Assembly: GCA_041170585.1 (NCBI GenBank)
Contig: JBEDNN010000059.1
Location: 22,994 to 86,993 of the forward strand
Reading direction: 5' to 3'
From: JBDLSY01 sp041170585
Lineage (GTDB): Bacteria; Pseudomonadota; Gammaproteobacteria; Burkholderiales; Burkholderiaceae_C
Length of the DNA: 64,000 nt
In this document: piece after piece, positions 8,687 through 18,585 of the stretch
Layout of the letters: each line of letters begins with the position of its first letter
Numbering within the stretch: the first letter of the stretch is position 1
Made by a program: the position numbers and the translations under genes
Notes under the pieces: generated by a model
Told to the model about the DNA's origin: nothing
Databases searched by the model: none
The model's input: the letters and a program-made list of their open reading frames with translations, nothing else

Positions 8687-9086
8687 AAAAAATAAAAAAT
8701 ATAAAAATATAAGGTATTGCTACTTAGAAAAAGTATTAAAAAATTGTGTAGTATAAAATATAGTATTGCTACTTTAGTATGGTTAAGTTGTATATTTATA
8801 TATTTTCTTAGCAAAAATAAGGCTTATTTTAGATAAAAAATACAAACACTCTTTTTAAGTAGCAGCACCAATTATTAATAAATATTTGCATAGTATTAGT
8901 ATTTCATAAATAGTGCTAATATTTATTAAAAAATACTTGCTTTTAAAACATTAGCCTTAGTAAACTGTAGGTGGTTTATTTTCTATTGCAGTGCAACATA
9001 AATATCTAACATATCTAACATATTTAATCTAATATTTATTTAATAATAAATAGATAAATAGAGTATATTTTTTAAGGGCAGTCATA
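8687..9086. other. 400-bp divergent spacer with composite family A element
   Basis: This gap separates the divergent Nudix and phosphatase genes. I see no open reading frame of useful length and no RNA gene. It holds one nearly complete family A MITE-like element plus an inverted fragment of another (8713-8869), and AT-rich sequence that must contain both promoters. Confidence 0.7.
8713..8869 (+). mobile_element. family A MITE-like element, composite copy
   Basis: Bases 8762-8869 match the family A element end to end (TATTGCTACTTTAGTATGG at the left, TAAGTAGCAGCACC at the right). Just upstream, 8713-8738 (GGTATTGCTACTTAGAAAAA) matches the reverse complement of a family A right end. The flanking 8-mers do not match, unlike the other four copies. 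The likeliest reading is a remnant copy joined to, or invaded by, a second one. Confidence 0.75.
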
Positions 9087-9575
9087 ATGTTAAAAACAAA
9101 AATTTTATTCGTCTGTATGGGCAGTATTTGCCGTAGCCCAAGTGCTGAAGGTATCTTCCGTCATTTAGTCAAAAATGCTAATTTAGACCATTTAATTGAA
9201 TGCGATTCAGCGGGAACACACGCTTATCATGTGGGTGAATTGGTTGATTCGCGTGTATTGACAGTCGCAAAAAAGCGGTCTGTTGATATGACAAATATTG
9301 TATCGCGTCAAATAATAGCCGATGATTATATGGATTACGATTATATTTTAGCAATGGATTGGGATATACAAGCATTATTGCAACAGCAAGCCCCAAAAAT
9401 TCATAAACATAAAATTCAACTGGTAATGCGTTATGCTGGTGATAGTGAGGAAGCCGTCGTGCCAGACCCTTATTATGGTGGCAATGATGGCTTTGTAAAA
9501 GCATTTGATTTATTAGAAGATGCTTGTAGTGGGTTGTTAGATATGCTTAAAAAAAGAGTGACACTTTACTCATAG
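9087..9575 (+). CDS. low-molecular-weight protein tyrosine phosphatase
   Basis: 162 residues. The P-loop is C10-MGSIC-R16-S (FVCMGSICRSPSAEG), matching CX5R-S. The general-acid loop is VPDPYYGG with Asp127. These are all the catalytic elements of the LMW-PTP family, which removes phosphate from tyrosine residues of proteins and in bacteria often acts on exopolysaccharide kinases. No such kinase or polysaccharide gene is in the window, so the substrate is unknown. It converges on the msbA-like gene with 15 bp between. Confidence 0.92.
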   Translation: MLKTKILFVCMGSICRSPSAEGIFRHLVKNANLDHLIECDSAGTHAYHVGELVDSRVLTVAKKRSVDMTNIVSRQIIADDYMDYDYILAMDWDIQALLQQQAPKIHKHKIQLVMRYAGDSEEAVVPDPYYGGNDGFVKAFDLLEDACSGLLDMLKKRVTLYS

Positions 9576-9590
9576 GCATTTTATAAATTT

Positions 9591-11309
9591 TTAACTTACC
9601 ATTTGTCCCGCACTTAATTTGATAATTTTTGATGTTTCATCAATGGTATTTAAGCGGTGGGTAATTACCAAACAGGTTCGTCCCGCTTGTAAACCTTTTA
9701 AGGTTTGTTGTATGTGTGATTCGCTATCAGTGTCTAAAGCACTGGTTGCTTCGTCTAAAATTAGTATAGGGGCATTTTTATAAAACGCACGGGCAATGGT
9801 TAAACGCTGTTTTTGTCCGCCGCTTAACCGATTGCCTGATTCGCCAATCATTGTGTGTAATACCTGCGGTAGTTCACGTATAGTCTGTGCTAACCCTGCT
9901 GACTCTAAAGCCGCCCATACTTTATTGAGGTCTGGGGCGGTATCACCATAAACAATATTAGCCAGCACCGTATCATCGACTAATACTGGTTCTTGGGTTA
10001 CCATTGCTATATTTTTACGTAAGTTTTGTAAACAAAAATGTTTAATGGGTATACCATTAATACGAATTTCACCGCTACTCACATCCATTAAACGGGGTAA
10101 TAGTGTAGCGATACTGCTCTTACCACTGCCACTATGCCCTAATAAAGTAGTGGTTTGACCCGCAGGTAAGGTAAAACTAACGCCGTTTAAGGCCAAAGTA
10201 TTACTGCCAGAATAGTGTAAACTAACCGTGTCTAATTCAATGGTTAGAGGGGCAGCGGGTATCAGTAATTGACCACTATCACTTCGTTCATCAGGTTGAT
10301 TTAAAAATTCAAACACACTGTTGGCCGCCGCTATTGTGCGGGCGTAGGCACCATTAATATTAGCCAATTGTTTAAGCGGTTGGAATAAATGAATCATATT
10401 ACTTAGCAATGCTGTAAATACACCTGCTGTAACACTGCTATTAGTCGTTATACCTTGAGTGTATTGTTGGCTTTGATAAATAGCCAATGCCATTACTATG
10501 CCCACACCTAAAGCCGCAATCACTTGCGTAACAGGGGCTGTAGCAGCGGCTGCAATTGTGCTGTGCATACCTAAACGGCGTAATTTTAAAATCAGATTAG
10601 AAAAACGATTTGCTTCAAAATGATACGCTTCATGAATTTTTACCATACGTTGAGCGGCGATAGCTTCTTTAACTGCTCCAATCATTAGCACATTATTATC
10701 TTGTGTTTGTTTAGCAATGCTACGTAAATGGCTACTAAAAAGCCTTGCAACCCAGCCTGCAAGCGGCAAGGTAATCATTACAACTAAAGTTAATTGCCAA
10801 TTTAGCCATAATAAATAAGCAATAATACCCACGACTAAAGCACCTTCACGCACACAAGTTACAATCAATTCTGTTAGACTTGCCAGTGCATTGTTTGCAT
10901 CTGTTGTAAATTTAGCTAATATACTAGCCGAACGTTCTTGTTTGAAGCTTGTATCAGGTAAATGTAATAATTTAGCAAATAAATCTTGGCGAAGTGCTGC
11001 TGTAGCGGTGTGTAATAGCCACTGATTAATATAACTGGCTGCAAACATTAAGATGCCCCGTAGTGCAAATGCTAGTACTAAAACCGTTGGGACAATCCAA
11101 ATTAAATTAGGATTTTTACTATTAAACACAGTATCAATAAAGTCTTTAATTTGTGATAACAAGGCTACTTCTGTTGCTGAACTTGCCATAATTAATAATA
11201 AACTGACACCAAGTAACCATGTTTTGTTACCATAGTAAATCATTAATCGCTTTAATGTAGTTTTTTCTTTCGGCGGGGCTAGAAAATTTCTTTGATTATC
11301 TTTTATCAT
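9591..11309 (-). CDS. msbA: MsbA-type ABC exporter (lipid A/phospholipid flippase)
   Basis: 572-residue half-transporter with an N-terminal six-helix ABC type-1 membrane domain and a C-terminal ATPase. Walker A is LLGHSGSGKSS, the signature LSGGQKQRLTIARA, Walker B APILILDEATSALD, and the H-loop histidine follows in VITHRLNTI. The length and ATPase sequence fit MsbA, which flips lipid A-core across the inner membrane. Other lipid exporters of the same family cannot be fully excluded because lpxK, its common neighbour, is absent here. Confidence 0.85.
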   Translation of the reverse strand: MIKDNQRNFLAPPKEKTTLKRLMIYYGNKTWLLGVSLLLIMASSATEVALLSQIKDFIDTVFNSKNPNLIWIVPTVLVLAFALRGILMFAASYINQWLLHTATAALRQDLFAKLLHLPDTSFKQERSASILAKFTTDANNALASLTELIVTCVREGALVVGIIAYLLWLNWQLTLVVMITLPLAGWVARLFSSHLRSIAKQTQDNNVLMIGAVKEAIAAQRMVKIHEAYHFEANRFSNLILKLRRLGMHSTIAAAATAPVTQVIAALGVGIVMALAIYQSQQYTQGITTNSSVTAGVFTALLSNMIHLFQPLKQLANINGAYARTIAAANSVFEFLNQPDERSDSGQLLIPAAPLTIELDTVSLHYSGSNTLALNGVSFTLPAGQTTTLLGHSGSGKSSIATLLPRLMDVSSGEIRINGIPIKHFCLQNLRKNIAMVTQEPVLVDDTVLANIVYGDTAPDLNKVWAALESAGLAQTIRELPQVLHTMIGESGNRLSGGQKQRLTIARAFYKNAPILILDEATSALDTDSESHIQQTLKGLQAGRTCLVITHRLNTIDETSKIIKLSAGQMVS

Positions 11310-11556
11310 TTTTTAAGTATTTTTAAGTATTTTTATTTAAATTGTTTATTGTTTATTGTTTATTGTTTATTGTTTATTGTTTATGTATAGGTATAGTCAT
11401 AGGTATAGTCATAGGTATATATAATGGTATATATAATTTAATTTATTATTTATATAATGTACAATTTGCACTCATAGTTATATTATTTACAATATTTATT
11501 ATTATTATTATTATTTATATTATTAATAATATTATTTATATTGATAATATAAATTT
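11310..11556. repeat. spacer made of tandem repeats (7-bp and 12-bp units)
   Basis: Between msbA and dnaE (both minus strand) the spacer holds six exact copies of the 7-bp unit ATTGTTT (11341-11382). It is followed by a 12-bp unit TATAGTCATAGG repeated two to three times and then simple ATT/TAT-rich sequence to the dnaE stop. A 72-residue open frame crosses it but is only translated repeat. Confidence 0.85.
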
Positions 11557-14500
11557 TTAACTGTCTATATTTTCGGTATGTGTGTAATTCGCTTCACCAG
11601 CAATATAATTAAAACTATCAACAAACTTATTTTGCCGAAAATAAGCTACACTGCTACTGCTTACTTTAAAACGTTGGTGCATAGCAACTATACCGCGTGT
11701 TTGATTAGATTGAATGGTTATATGAACTATAGCACCTGATTTAGGCGATAAATATTCTTTTAATAAAGTATCTATTTGATGTTTTTCAGTAAGGTTTGGT
11801 TTCAAAATAATATTGATTTGAGTACAACAATGTGCCCATAAACCGTCTATATCAACGACTTGATTCGCACTAATACGCATATCACCAGTGTCAGTAGATA
11901 GTATTCGTACTTTCATAGCCAAAAAAGTATCTACTTGTAAAATAGCTTGTGCGGCTAAAAAAGATTCATTAAATACGGCTACCTCAATGTGTGCAGTACG
12001 GTCATCTAAAGTGATATAAGCCATTTTTCCTTGCCGCCCTATTTGAGTACGTACCGCACGAACAATGCCTGATATCCATACATCAGAACGGTTGGGTTTA
12101 TTGGGTGTATTCTGCGGTTTAAATCCATAGTTGCTTGGTTTTTTAGCGTGTTGTTGTTTTAAATCATTTAAGGGGATAGCCCCTAAAGCTCTAGCATCGT
12201 CAGCATAAGCATCAAACAAATGGCCGCTAAAATGATAGCCCAGTGCCATTTTTTCTTCTTGCAAACGTTCAGACAGTGTCCAATGAATAATGTGATCTAA
12301 ATGCGGTAAATCTAAAGTGTGTGCTTCATCTGTACCAAATAAGGCGTTTTGACCTGCTGTTTGACTGGCGGCATCAGCAGCACTTAACGCTGCATCAACA
12401 CTGGCAAGTAGTTTTGCACGGTTTGTATCTAAACTGTCAAATCCACCTGAACGAATTAGGGCTTCAATAGCCCGCCGATTGACTGCATGGCGATCAACGC
12501 GTGTACAAAAATCTAATAAACTAAGGTAAACGCCATTAAGTTTACGTTCAGACTCAATGGCTATAGCAGCATTTTCACCAGCACCTTTTAAGGCCCCTAA
12601 ACCATAACGAATATGAATTGAATCTTGCGGTATAAAACGGTGTACGCTTTGATTGACACAAGGTGGCAAAATAGTTAAGCCTTGCAGTCTAGCGTCGTCT
12701 ACCAATATTTGTAGTTGGTCTGTGTTGCCTGCATCTAAAGTTAATGCTGCTGCCATATAAGCGGCAGGATAATAGTACTTTAACCATGCCGTGTGGTATG
12801 AAATTAAACCATAAGCTGCCGAATGAGATTTATTGAAACCGTAGTCAGCAAATTTTGCCATTAAGTCAAATAATCGGTCGGCTGTATTAGAATCAACATT
12901 GTTTTGAGCTGCACCGTTTAAAAATTTGGGCTTTTCAGCCTCTAAATCTTCTTTTTTCTTTTTACCCATAATGCGGCGTAATACATCTGCCCCACCAAGG
13001 CTATAGCCACCTACAATTTGAGCGACTTGCATCACTTGTTCTTGGTAAACCATGACGCCATAAGTTGGACGCAATACATCAGCCAACTGGGGCAGCATAT
13101 ACCAAGCATCACGCCCGATTCCCGTTTGAGTTTGTTCTTTTTTACGGGCGATATAATCATCTACCATACCACTATTTAGTGGACCAGGGCGGTTTAAGGC
13201 CATCAGTGCAATGACATCATCAAAGCTATCAGCCCCCATATCCATACACAATTTTTTTGCACCACTGCCTTCACATTGAAAAATAGCTACCGTATTACCG
13301 CTAGAAAACATATTAAGTACCGCAGCATCATCTAATGGGATTTGATCAAGCTCTAGCGTAGCATGGCTAATTTCATGGTGTAAATGAGTCATTGCACGAA
13401 TATCATTTATTGCATAATCAATTACAGTTAAGTTTTTTAAGCCTAAAAAATCAAATTTTACTAAACCAATTGCCTCTACATCATCTTTGTCGTATTGTGA
13501 AATAGCATCATCTGGTTTACCTGGTTGGCAATATAAAGGACAAAAATCAGTTAATTTACCAGGGGCGATTAATACACCGCCCGCGTGCATACCTACGTTT
13601 CGAGTTAAACCTTCTAAGGATTGCGATAAATCAACAATAGATTTGGCATCAGCTTCAGTGTCATAGCGGTGTTTAAATTGTGCTTCTTCTTTTAAGGTTC
13701 TAGCTAAGTCCCACGGGTCTGTAGGATTAGCAGGTATGAGTTTAGACAAACTATCACAATAGTTATAAGATATATCCAGCACACGCCCCACATCACGAAC
13801 AACCGCTTTAGCACCCAGTGTACCAAAAGTGGCAATTTGACTGACGGCTGCACTGCCATAACGTTTTTTGACATATTGAATGACCATACCGCGTTTATCT
13901 TGACAAAAATCAATGTCAAAATCTGGCATGGATACCCGTTCTGGGTTTAAAAAGCGTTCAAATAATAAGTCGTAGGCTAAAGGATCTAAATCGGTAATAC
14001 CTAAAGCATACGCAACCAATGACCCTGCACCTGAACCCCGACCTGCTCCTACAGGTACACCATTTGTTCGCGCCCAAGCAATAAAATCAGCCACAATTAA
14101 AAAATAACCAGGAAACCCCATACCATTAATGACGCTTAATTCATAAGACTGCCGGGTTTCATATTTTGGACGTTGTGCTTCACGAATGGCTTCATTTGGA
14201 TATAAGCGATTTAAGCGTTTATTTAAACCTTGCTGAGTTTCTAAAGCTAAAAATGCTTCTACCGACATACCTTCAGGTGTAGGAAACACGGGTAACTGCG
14301 GTTTTCCAAGTGATAAGGTTAAGTTACACACCATTGCAATAGCCAATGTATTGCTTAAAGCAACTGGGACATCAGCAAACAGTGCTTGCATCTCTACGGT
14401 AGATTTAAAATATTGATCAGGTGAAAATCGCCGTACACGTTGTGTATCGGCCAACATCTCGCCTGCTGAAATACACACGCGTGCTTCGTGGGCGTCATAA

Positions 14501-15159
14501 TCACTCATACTCGCAAATTGAATCGCATGTGTGGCAACTACAGGCAGATGTGTACGTTGTGCTAAAGCAATCGCATGTTGTGTATACGCATTAACAGGTG
14601 CATTTGTGTGTTGGCTATCGCGTTGAAGTTCAATAAAAAATCCACTAGAATTGTCTTTAGCAAAGCGTGTTTGCCAAGACTGTGCCAATAAATCCAATGT
14701 ATCAAAATCTGTTCCAGCCATAATGGCTGTACCTATCTCGCCTTGTAGTCCGCCGCTTAACGCAATTAATCCAGATGTTGTATCGGGTGTAAGCCAGTTA
14801 GCATTAATTTCGGGGCGGCCTTTCCAAGCGTTTTCAAGGTATGCGCGAGTAATAAGGCTGTTAAGTTGTAAATAACCTGTATAGTTACACACCAATATTA
14901 ATAAACGGGTTGCGTGGTCGCGCTGACGGGGGTTACTAATCCATACATCAGTGCCACAAATAGCTTTAATACCCGCTTGTCTAGCTGCTTTATAAAATTT
15001 AATATAGCCAAATAAATTACTTAAATCGGTAAGGGCTAAAGCAGGTTGAACATGTTGAGCTGCCAGCTTGACGGCTTCATTGACGCGTAATAAACCATCT
15101 TGTACTGAAAATTCACTGTGTAGACGTAAATGAACAAAAGCATGAGTAGTAACAGACAT
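11557..15159 (-). CDS. dnaE: DNA polymerase III subunit alpha
   Basis: About 1200 residues from the ATG at 15157-15159, where MSVTTHAFVHLRLHSEFS begins the PHP domain; an upstream ATG adding 17 hydrophobic residues is unlikely. The PHP domain comes first, then the polymerase core with the catalytic aspartates in MPDFDIDFCQD. Also visible are VPVGAGRGSGAGSLVAYALG and KKKKEDLEAEKPKF, and an OB fold near the C terminus (VWISGIVRAVRTQIGRQGKMAYITLDD). This is the replicative polymerase. It is divergent from argS across a spacer holding a family B element. Confidence 0.97.
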   Translation of the reverse strand: MSVTTHAFVHLRLHSEFSVQDGLLRVNEAVKLAAQHVQPALALTDLSNLFGYIKFYKAARQAGIKAICGTDVWISNPRQRDHATRLLILVCNYTGYLQLNSLITRAYLENAWKGRPEINANWLTPDTTSGLIALSGGLQGEIGTAIMAGTDFDTLDLLAQSWQTRFAKDNSSGFFIELQRDSQHTNAPVNAYTQHAIALAQRTHLPVVATHAIQFASMSDYDAHEARVCISAGEMLADTQRVRRFSPDQYFKSTVEMQALFADVPVALSNTLAIAMVCNLTLSLGKPQLPVFPTPEGMSVEAFLALETQQGLNKRLNRLYPNEAIREAQRPKYETRQSYELSVINGMGFPGYFLIVADFIAWARTNGVPVGAGRGSGAGSLVAYALGITDLDPLAYDLLFERFLNPERVSMPDFDIDFCQDKRGMVIQYVKKRYGSAAVSQIATFGTLGAKAVVRDVGRVLDISYNYCDSLSKLIPANPTDPWDLARTLKEEAQFKHRYDTEADAKSIVDLSQSLEGLTRNVGMHAGGVLIAPGKLTDFCPLYCQPGKPDDAISQYDKDDVEAIGLVKFDFLGLKNLTVIDYAINDIRAMTHLHHEISHATLELDQIPLDDAAVLNMFSSGNTVAIFQCEGSGAKKLCMDMGADSFDDVIALMALNRPGPLNSGMVDDYIARKKEQTQTGIGRDAWYMLPQLADVLRPTYGVMVYQEQVMQVAQIVGGYSLGGADVLRRIMGKKKKEDLEAEKPKFLNGAAQNNVDSNTADRLFDLMAKFADYGFNKSHSAAYGLISYHTAWLKYYYPAAYMAAALTLDAGNTDQLQILVDDARLQGLTILPPCVNQSVHRFIPQDSIHIRYGLGALKGAGENAAIAIESERKLNGVYLSLLDFCTRVDRHAVNRRAIEALIRSGGFDSLDTNRAKLLASVDAALSAADAASQTAGQNALFGTDEAHTLDLPHLDHIIHWTLSERLQEEKMALGYHFSGHLFDAYADDARALGAIPLNDLKQQHAKKPSNYGFKPQNTPNKPNRSDVWISGIVRAVRTQIGRQGKMAYITLDDRTAHIEVAVFNESFLAAQAILQVDTFLAMKVRILSTDTGDMRISANQVVDIDGLWAHCCTQINIILKPNLTEKHQIDTLLKEYLSPKSGAIVHITIQSNQTRGIVAMHQRFKVSSSSVAYFRQNKFVDSFNYIAGEANYTHTENIDS

Positions 15160-15521
15160 AGCAAGACTAATTAAGTAAAAATAAAAAACTATTGTAGTCG
15201 CCAAGTACATTGGTAGTAAATTTAAGGGCTAGAATTTAAGTGTGTAAAATATACAAACACATAAAAATACATGTACAAAAACATATATAAAAAACAAGGT
15301 AATGTTAAATTTTAACTTTTATAATATTTATAGTGGTGCAGTAGCCTGTTAATTTTACTGGTTACTTCTTAATTATTAAATTTCTTGTATCAGTGCTATT
15401 TGAACATTACCAAAAAACATATATAAAAAGATATATAAAATATATATAAAAATTGTAAATAATTAATCATTAAAAAAAATAAACGGCTAAACTTGTGCCG
15501 TAGACATTGTAAAATAATCAA
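15160..15521. other. 362-bp divergent spacer between dnaE and argS
   Basis: No gene is seen. It contains a family B MITE-like element (15297-15411) and AT-rich sequence on both sides that must hold the promoters of dnaE and argS. No RNA fold or terminator is recognisable. Confidence 0.65.
15297..15411 (-). mobile_element. family B MITE-like element (copy B1)
   Basis: About 115 bp, with ends AGGTAATGTTAAATTTTAAC and the reverse complement GAACATTACC. It is in the opposite orientation to copies B2 and B3. The 8-mer AAAAAACA occurs immediately on both sides (15289-15296 and 15412-15419) if the leading A is counted in the element. No coding capacity. Confidence 0.85.
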
Positions 15522-17219
15522 ATGTTACATACTGAACTTATTCAATCTGCTTTTACTCGTGCTTTGCAAACCATCGCTTTGGCAGCCAATTACCCTGATT
15601 TTTTACCTGCTCCCGTTTTAGAACACCCTAAAGACCCTAATCACGGTGATATAGCGTGTACGGCAGCTTTGGTGTTTGCCAAGTTGTTTAAACAAACGCC
15701 TCGCTTAATCGCAGAACAGTTAAAAATAGCTTTATTAGCCGACTTAACCATTGCACCATTGTTAGAAAGCGTTGAAATCGCTGGACCAGGGTTTATCAAT
15801 ATACGGCTATCGTTAGCCTTACACCAAGCGATTGTGCTGGATATTTTAGAAAACCCCGCCTATGGAGCAGGAACAGCCTATACCAATCAAGCGATCGTGG
15901 TAGAGTTTGTATCTGCTAATCCTACAGGGCCTTTACATGTTGGACACACGCGACAAGCTGCTTTAGGCGATGCGATTTGTAACTTGCTGACTACACAAGG
16001 TGCAGCAGTAACACGTGAGTTTTACTACAATGATGCGGGTAATCAAATTGCAAATTTAGCATTAAGTGTGCAGTTACAGTGTCAAGGTATCACCCCACTA
16101 CTGGCTGATGGCAGTCCTAATTTAAATTGGCCAGAAAATGGTTATCGTGGTGATTATATTGCTGATATAGCCAGTGATTACTTGGCTACTGATTATGATT
16201 TAAATGATTTGAATGCTATTCGCCATTTTGCGGTTGCTTACTTACGTCAAGAACAAAACTTAGACTTACAAGCCTTAGGTTTAAGTTTTGATGTATTTTA
16301 CTTAGAGTCTAGTTTATACACTGAAGGACATGTGCGTAATACGGTAGATGCTTTAATTGCATCAGGCAAAACCTATGAAGAGCAGGGAGCATTGTGGTTA
16401 CGTAGTACCGATTATGGTGATGATAAAGACCGAGTCATGCGTAAATCAAATTCAGAATACAGTGATAACGGCGGCTATACTTATTTTGTTCCAGATGTTG
16501 CTTATCACGTCCAAAAATGGACACGCGGTTTTACCAAAGCGATTAATATACAAGGGACTGATCACCATGGGACTATTGCGCGGGTTAGGGCGGGTTTACA
16601 GGCTTTAAATATAGGCATTCCAAACGTTTACCCTGATTATGTTTTACACAGTATGGTAAAAGTGTTGCGTGGTGGTGTTGAAGTTAAAATCAGTAAACGT
16701 GCAGGTAGTTATGTAACTATGCGTGATTTAATTGATTGGGTAGGGCGTGATGCAGTACGTTATTTTTTAGTCAGTCGTAAAGCAGACAGCGAATTTGTAT
16801 TTGATATTGATTTAGCATTAGCAAAATCAGAAGACAATCCTGTATATTATATTCAATATGCACACGCACGTATATGCAGTGTATTTACTGCTGCACAAAT
16901 AGACGAGGCTAAATTTGAATTTAATCCTAAAGCCATAAATATAGATTTACTAATAGCACCCAAAGAAATAACTTTATTAAAACGATTAGCAGAATACCCG
17001 AGTATGTTGGCATCAGCAGCACAGTTTAATGCACCGCATACTGTTGCACATTGGTTACGTGATTGTGCTGCAGATTTTCACAGTTACTACAATGCCGAAA
17101 AAGTATTGGTAGATAATAATGCTTTAAAAGAAGCGCGATTGGCTTTATACAGGTGTACCCGTCAAGTAATTAGACATGGATTAGCTTTATTAGGTATGTC
17201 AGCCCCTGAAAAAATGTAG
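15522..17219 (+). CDS. argS: arginyl-tRNA synthetase
   Basis: 565 residues. The N-terminal Arg-tRNA synthetase domain ([16 protein letters not shown]) is followed by the class I HIGH-like motif in [19 protein letters not shown]. Further on are [14 protein letters not shown] and [13 protein letters not shown], the KMSK-like loop [16 protein letters not shown], and the C-terminal anticodon-binding domain ending [12 protein letters not shown]. It charges tRNA-Arg. It heads an apparent argS / SPOR protein / DsbA series typical of betaproteobacteria, though family A and B elements now separate the genes. Confidence 0.97.
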   Translation: MLHTELIQSAFTRALQTIALAANYPDFLPAPVLEHPKDPNHGDIACTAALVFAKLFKQTPRLIAEQLKIALLADLTIAPLLESVEIAGPGFINIRLSLALHQAIVLDILENPAYGAGTAYTNQAIVVEFVSANPTGPLHVGHTRQAALGDAICNLLTTQGAAVTREFYYNDAGNQIANLALSVQLQCQGITPLLADGSPNLNWPENGYRGDYIADIASDYLATDYDLNDLNAIRHFAVAYLRQEQNLDLQALGLSFDVFYLESSLYTEGHVRNTVDALIASGKTYEEQGALWLRSTDYGDDKDRVMRKSNSEYSDNGGYTYFVPDVAYHVQKWTRGFTKAINIQGTDHHGTIARVRAGLQALNIGIPNVYPDYVLHSMVKVLRGGVEVKISKRAGSYVTMRDLIDWVGRDAVRYFLVSRKADSEFVFDIDLALAKSEDNPVYYIQYAHARICSVFTAAQIDEAKFEFNPKAINIDLLIAPKEITLLKRLAEYPSMLASAAQFNAPHTVAHWLRDCAADFHSYYNAEKVLVDNNALKEARLALYRCTRQVIRHGLALLGMSAPEKM

Positions 17220-17261
17220 TAAATAATAATATACTAAACAACCATGTTTATTAAAAATAAT

Positions 17262-17370
17262 GGCATTGCTACTTTAATATGGTTAATTCGTATATTTATA
17301 ATATTTTCTTAGCAAAAATAAGGCTTATTTTAGATAAAAAATACAAAAACTGTTTTTAAGTAGCAATACC
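17262..17370 (+). mobile_element. family A MITE-like element (copy A2)
   Basis: 109 bp with inverted ends GGCATTGCTACTTTAA and TTAAGTAGCAATACC. The 8-bp sequence AAAATAAT is duplicated exactly on both sides (17254-17261 and 17371-17378). It starts 42 bp after the argS stop. It is non-coding. Confidence 0.92.
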
Positions 17371-17514
17371 AAAATAATAAATATTAAGTACGGCGATTTT
17401 TTTACTAAAATTTTACTAAAACTAAGTTTTTAACTATTTTAATTATCTTAACCATCTTAACTACTTTAATTAGTTTAACCATTCACCAATTTTCTGTGAC
17501 TTTTTGAGTTTATT

Positions 17515-18360
17515 ATGAGCAAATCATCTTTACAACCAGGTACATCTTTAGGAATTCTTGTGGGGTTAGTATTTGGATTAGTCGCCGCCTCATTGGTGGC
17601 ATTATATTTAGCCAACACGGGTGCTCCAATACAAACCAGAGCACAAAATCCTTCTGTAAAAATAAATACACCACAAGACAGTACTCAAGTCCCTGACCCA
17701 AATGACTCTTTGTATGGTAAGCCCTTTCAACCAGAAACCGTTGAGTCTACACTTCAATTAACCGAAGAAGAACAGCAAGATGTAAAAAATAAAATTAAAA
17801 TCAAAAAAGAAAATAAAGTTGTAAAACATTCCAAAGATGATTCTAGTACCAAAAAAGAGTCTTATACAGCGATTGATGATAATTTACCAGAAACCGACGC
17901 GAGTGAAGAGAAGGCTATAAAAAATACTTCAGCTGAATCGGTTAATGACCAAGATAGTATTGCTAAAATTGCTTCTCTTGTAACGCCAGAAACAATTGTT
18001 CGTAAATCAATTCATAAAGAATCAGACAAAGAACCACCAAATAAAGAATCAGATATAAACATAAACGAGGAGAAAAATCGTGAAAAAAAGCTTTCATCTC
18101 AGATAAATAATACAGACTCTACTAATAAAGGCGAACGTTATTTTGTACAAGTGGGTGCTTACGCGAATGCTGACGATGCTAAATCAGTACAGAGTAAAGC
18201 CGAAAATCAAGGGATTGCTTTAAATATTTCATCACGTGAAGGAAACGGTGTGACTTTACACCGTTTGCGAACTAAAGCCTTGCAGCCTGCTGATGCTGAA
18301 AGATTGCGTAATACCATTAAAGCCAATGGTATGGAAGCTCAACTTGTCAAGGCACAATAG
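17515..18360 (+). CDS. SPOR-domain cell-division protein
   Basis: 281 residues: a short cytoplasmic start, one membrane segment (about residues 10-32, LGILVGLVFGLVAASLVALYL), a long charged low-complexity linker (about 75-205, rich in Lys, Glu, Asn and Ser), and a C-terminal SPOR domain (about 208-281, RYFVQVGAYANADDAKSV). SPOR domains bind septal peptidoglycan stripped of stem peptides, so this is probably a FtsN-like division protein. Its place between argS and a DsbA-like gene is characteristic of betaproteobacteria. Confidence 0.88.
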   Translation: MSKSSLQPGTSLGILVGLVFGLVAASLVALYLANTGAPIQTRAQNPSVKINTPQDSTQVPDPNDSLYGKPFQPETVESTLQLTEEEQQDVKNKIKIKKENKVVKHSKDDSSTKKESYTAIDDNLPETDASEEKAIKNTSAESVNDQDSIAKIASLVTPETIVRKSIHKESDKEPPNKESDININEEKNREKKLSSQINNTDSTNKGERYFVQVGAYANADDAKSVQSKAENQGIALNISSREGNGVTLHRLRTKALQPADAERLRNTIKANGMEAQLVKAQ

Positions 18361-18412
18361 TTTGTGTTAATCTATAATCAAATTATTAAAAAAATAAAAG
18401 ACTGCTTTTTTG

Positions 18413-18526
18413 GGTAATGTTCAAATAGTACTGATACAAGAAATTCAATAATTAAGAAGTAATTAGTAAAATCACTAAGACAACACACCAACATAAATAT
18501 TGTAAAAGTTACAATTTAACATTACC
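18413..18526 (+). mobile_element. family B MITE-like element (copy B2)
   Basis: 114 bp with ends GGTAATGTTCAAAT and ATTTAACATTACC and an exact 8-bp flanking duplication, CTTTTTTG (18405-18412 and 18527-18534). It starts 53 bp after the SPOR gene stop. It is non-coding. Confidence 0.92.
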
Positions 18527-18585
18527 CTTTTTTGTTTATTTTTTAAGTTTTTCTCAAGTTTTATTTACTTACCTATTCACTTATT

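Noticed and set aside
8687..9086. Small RNA or riboswitch in the divergent spacer
   Set aside because: The only strong complementarity is between the ends of the mobile-element copies; no known RNA family pattern can be recognised.
11342..11560. 72-residue open frame on the plus strand between msbA and dnaE
   Set aside because: It is a translation of the 7-bp and 12-bp tandem repeats and simple ATT runs; it has no ribosome-binding site or protein-like composition.
15160..15210. Extension of DnaE to an upstream ATG at 15210
   Set aside because: It would add 17 hydrophobic residues before the conserved PHP start, and is not supported by family length.
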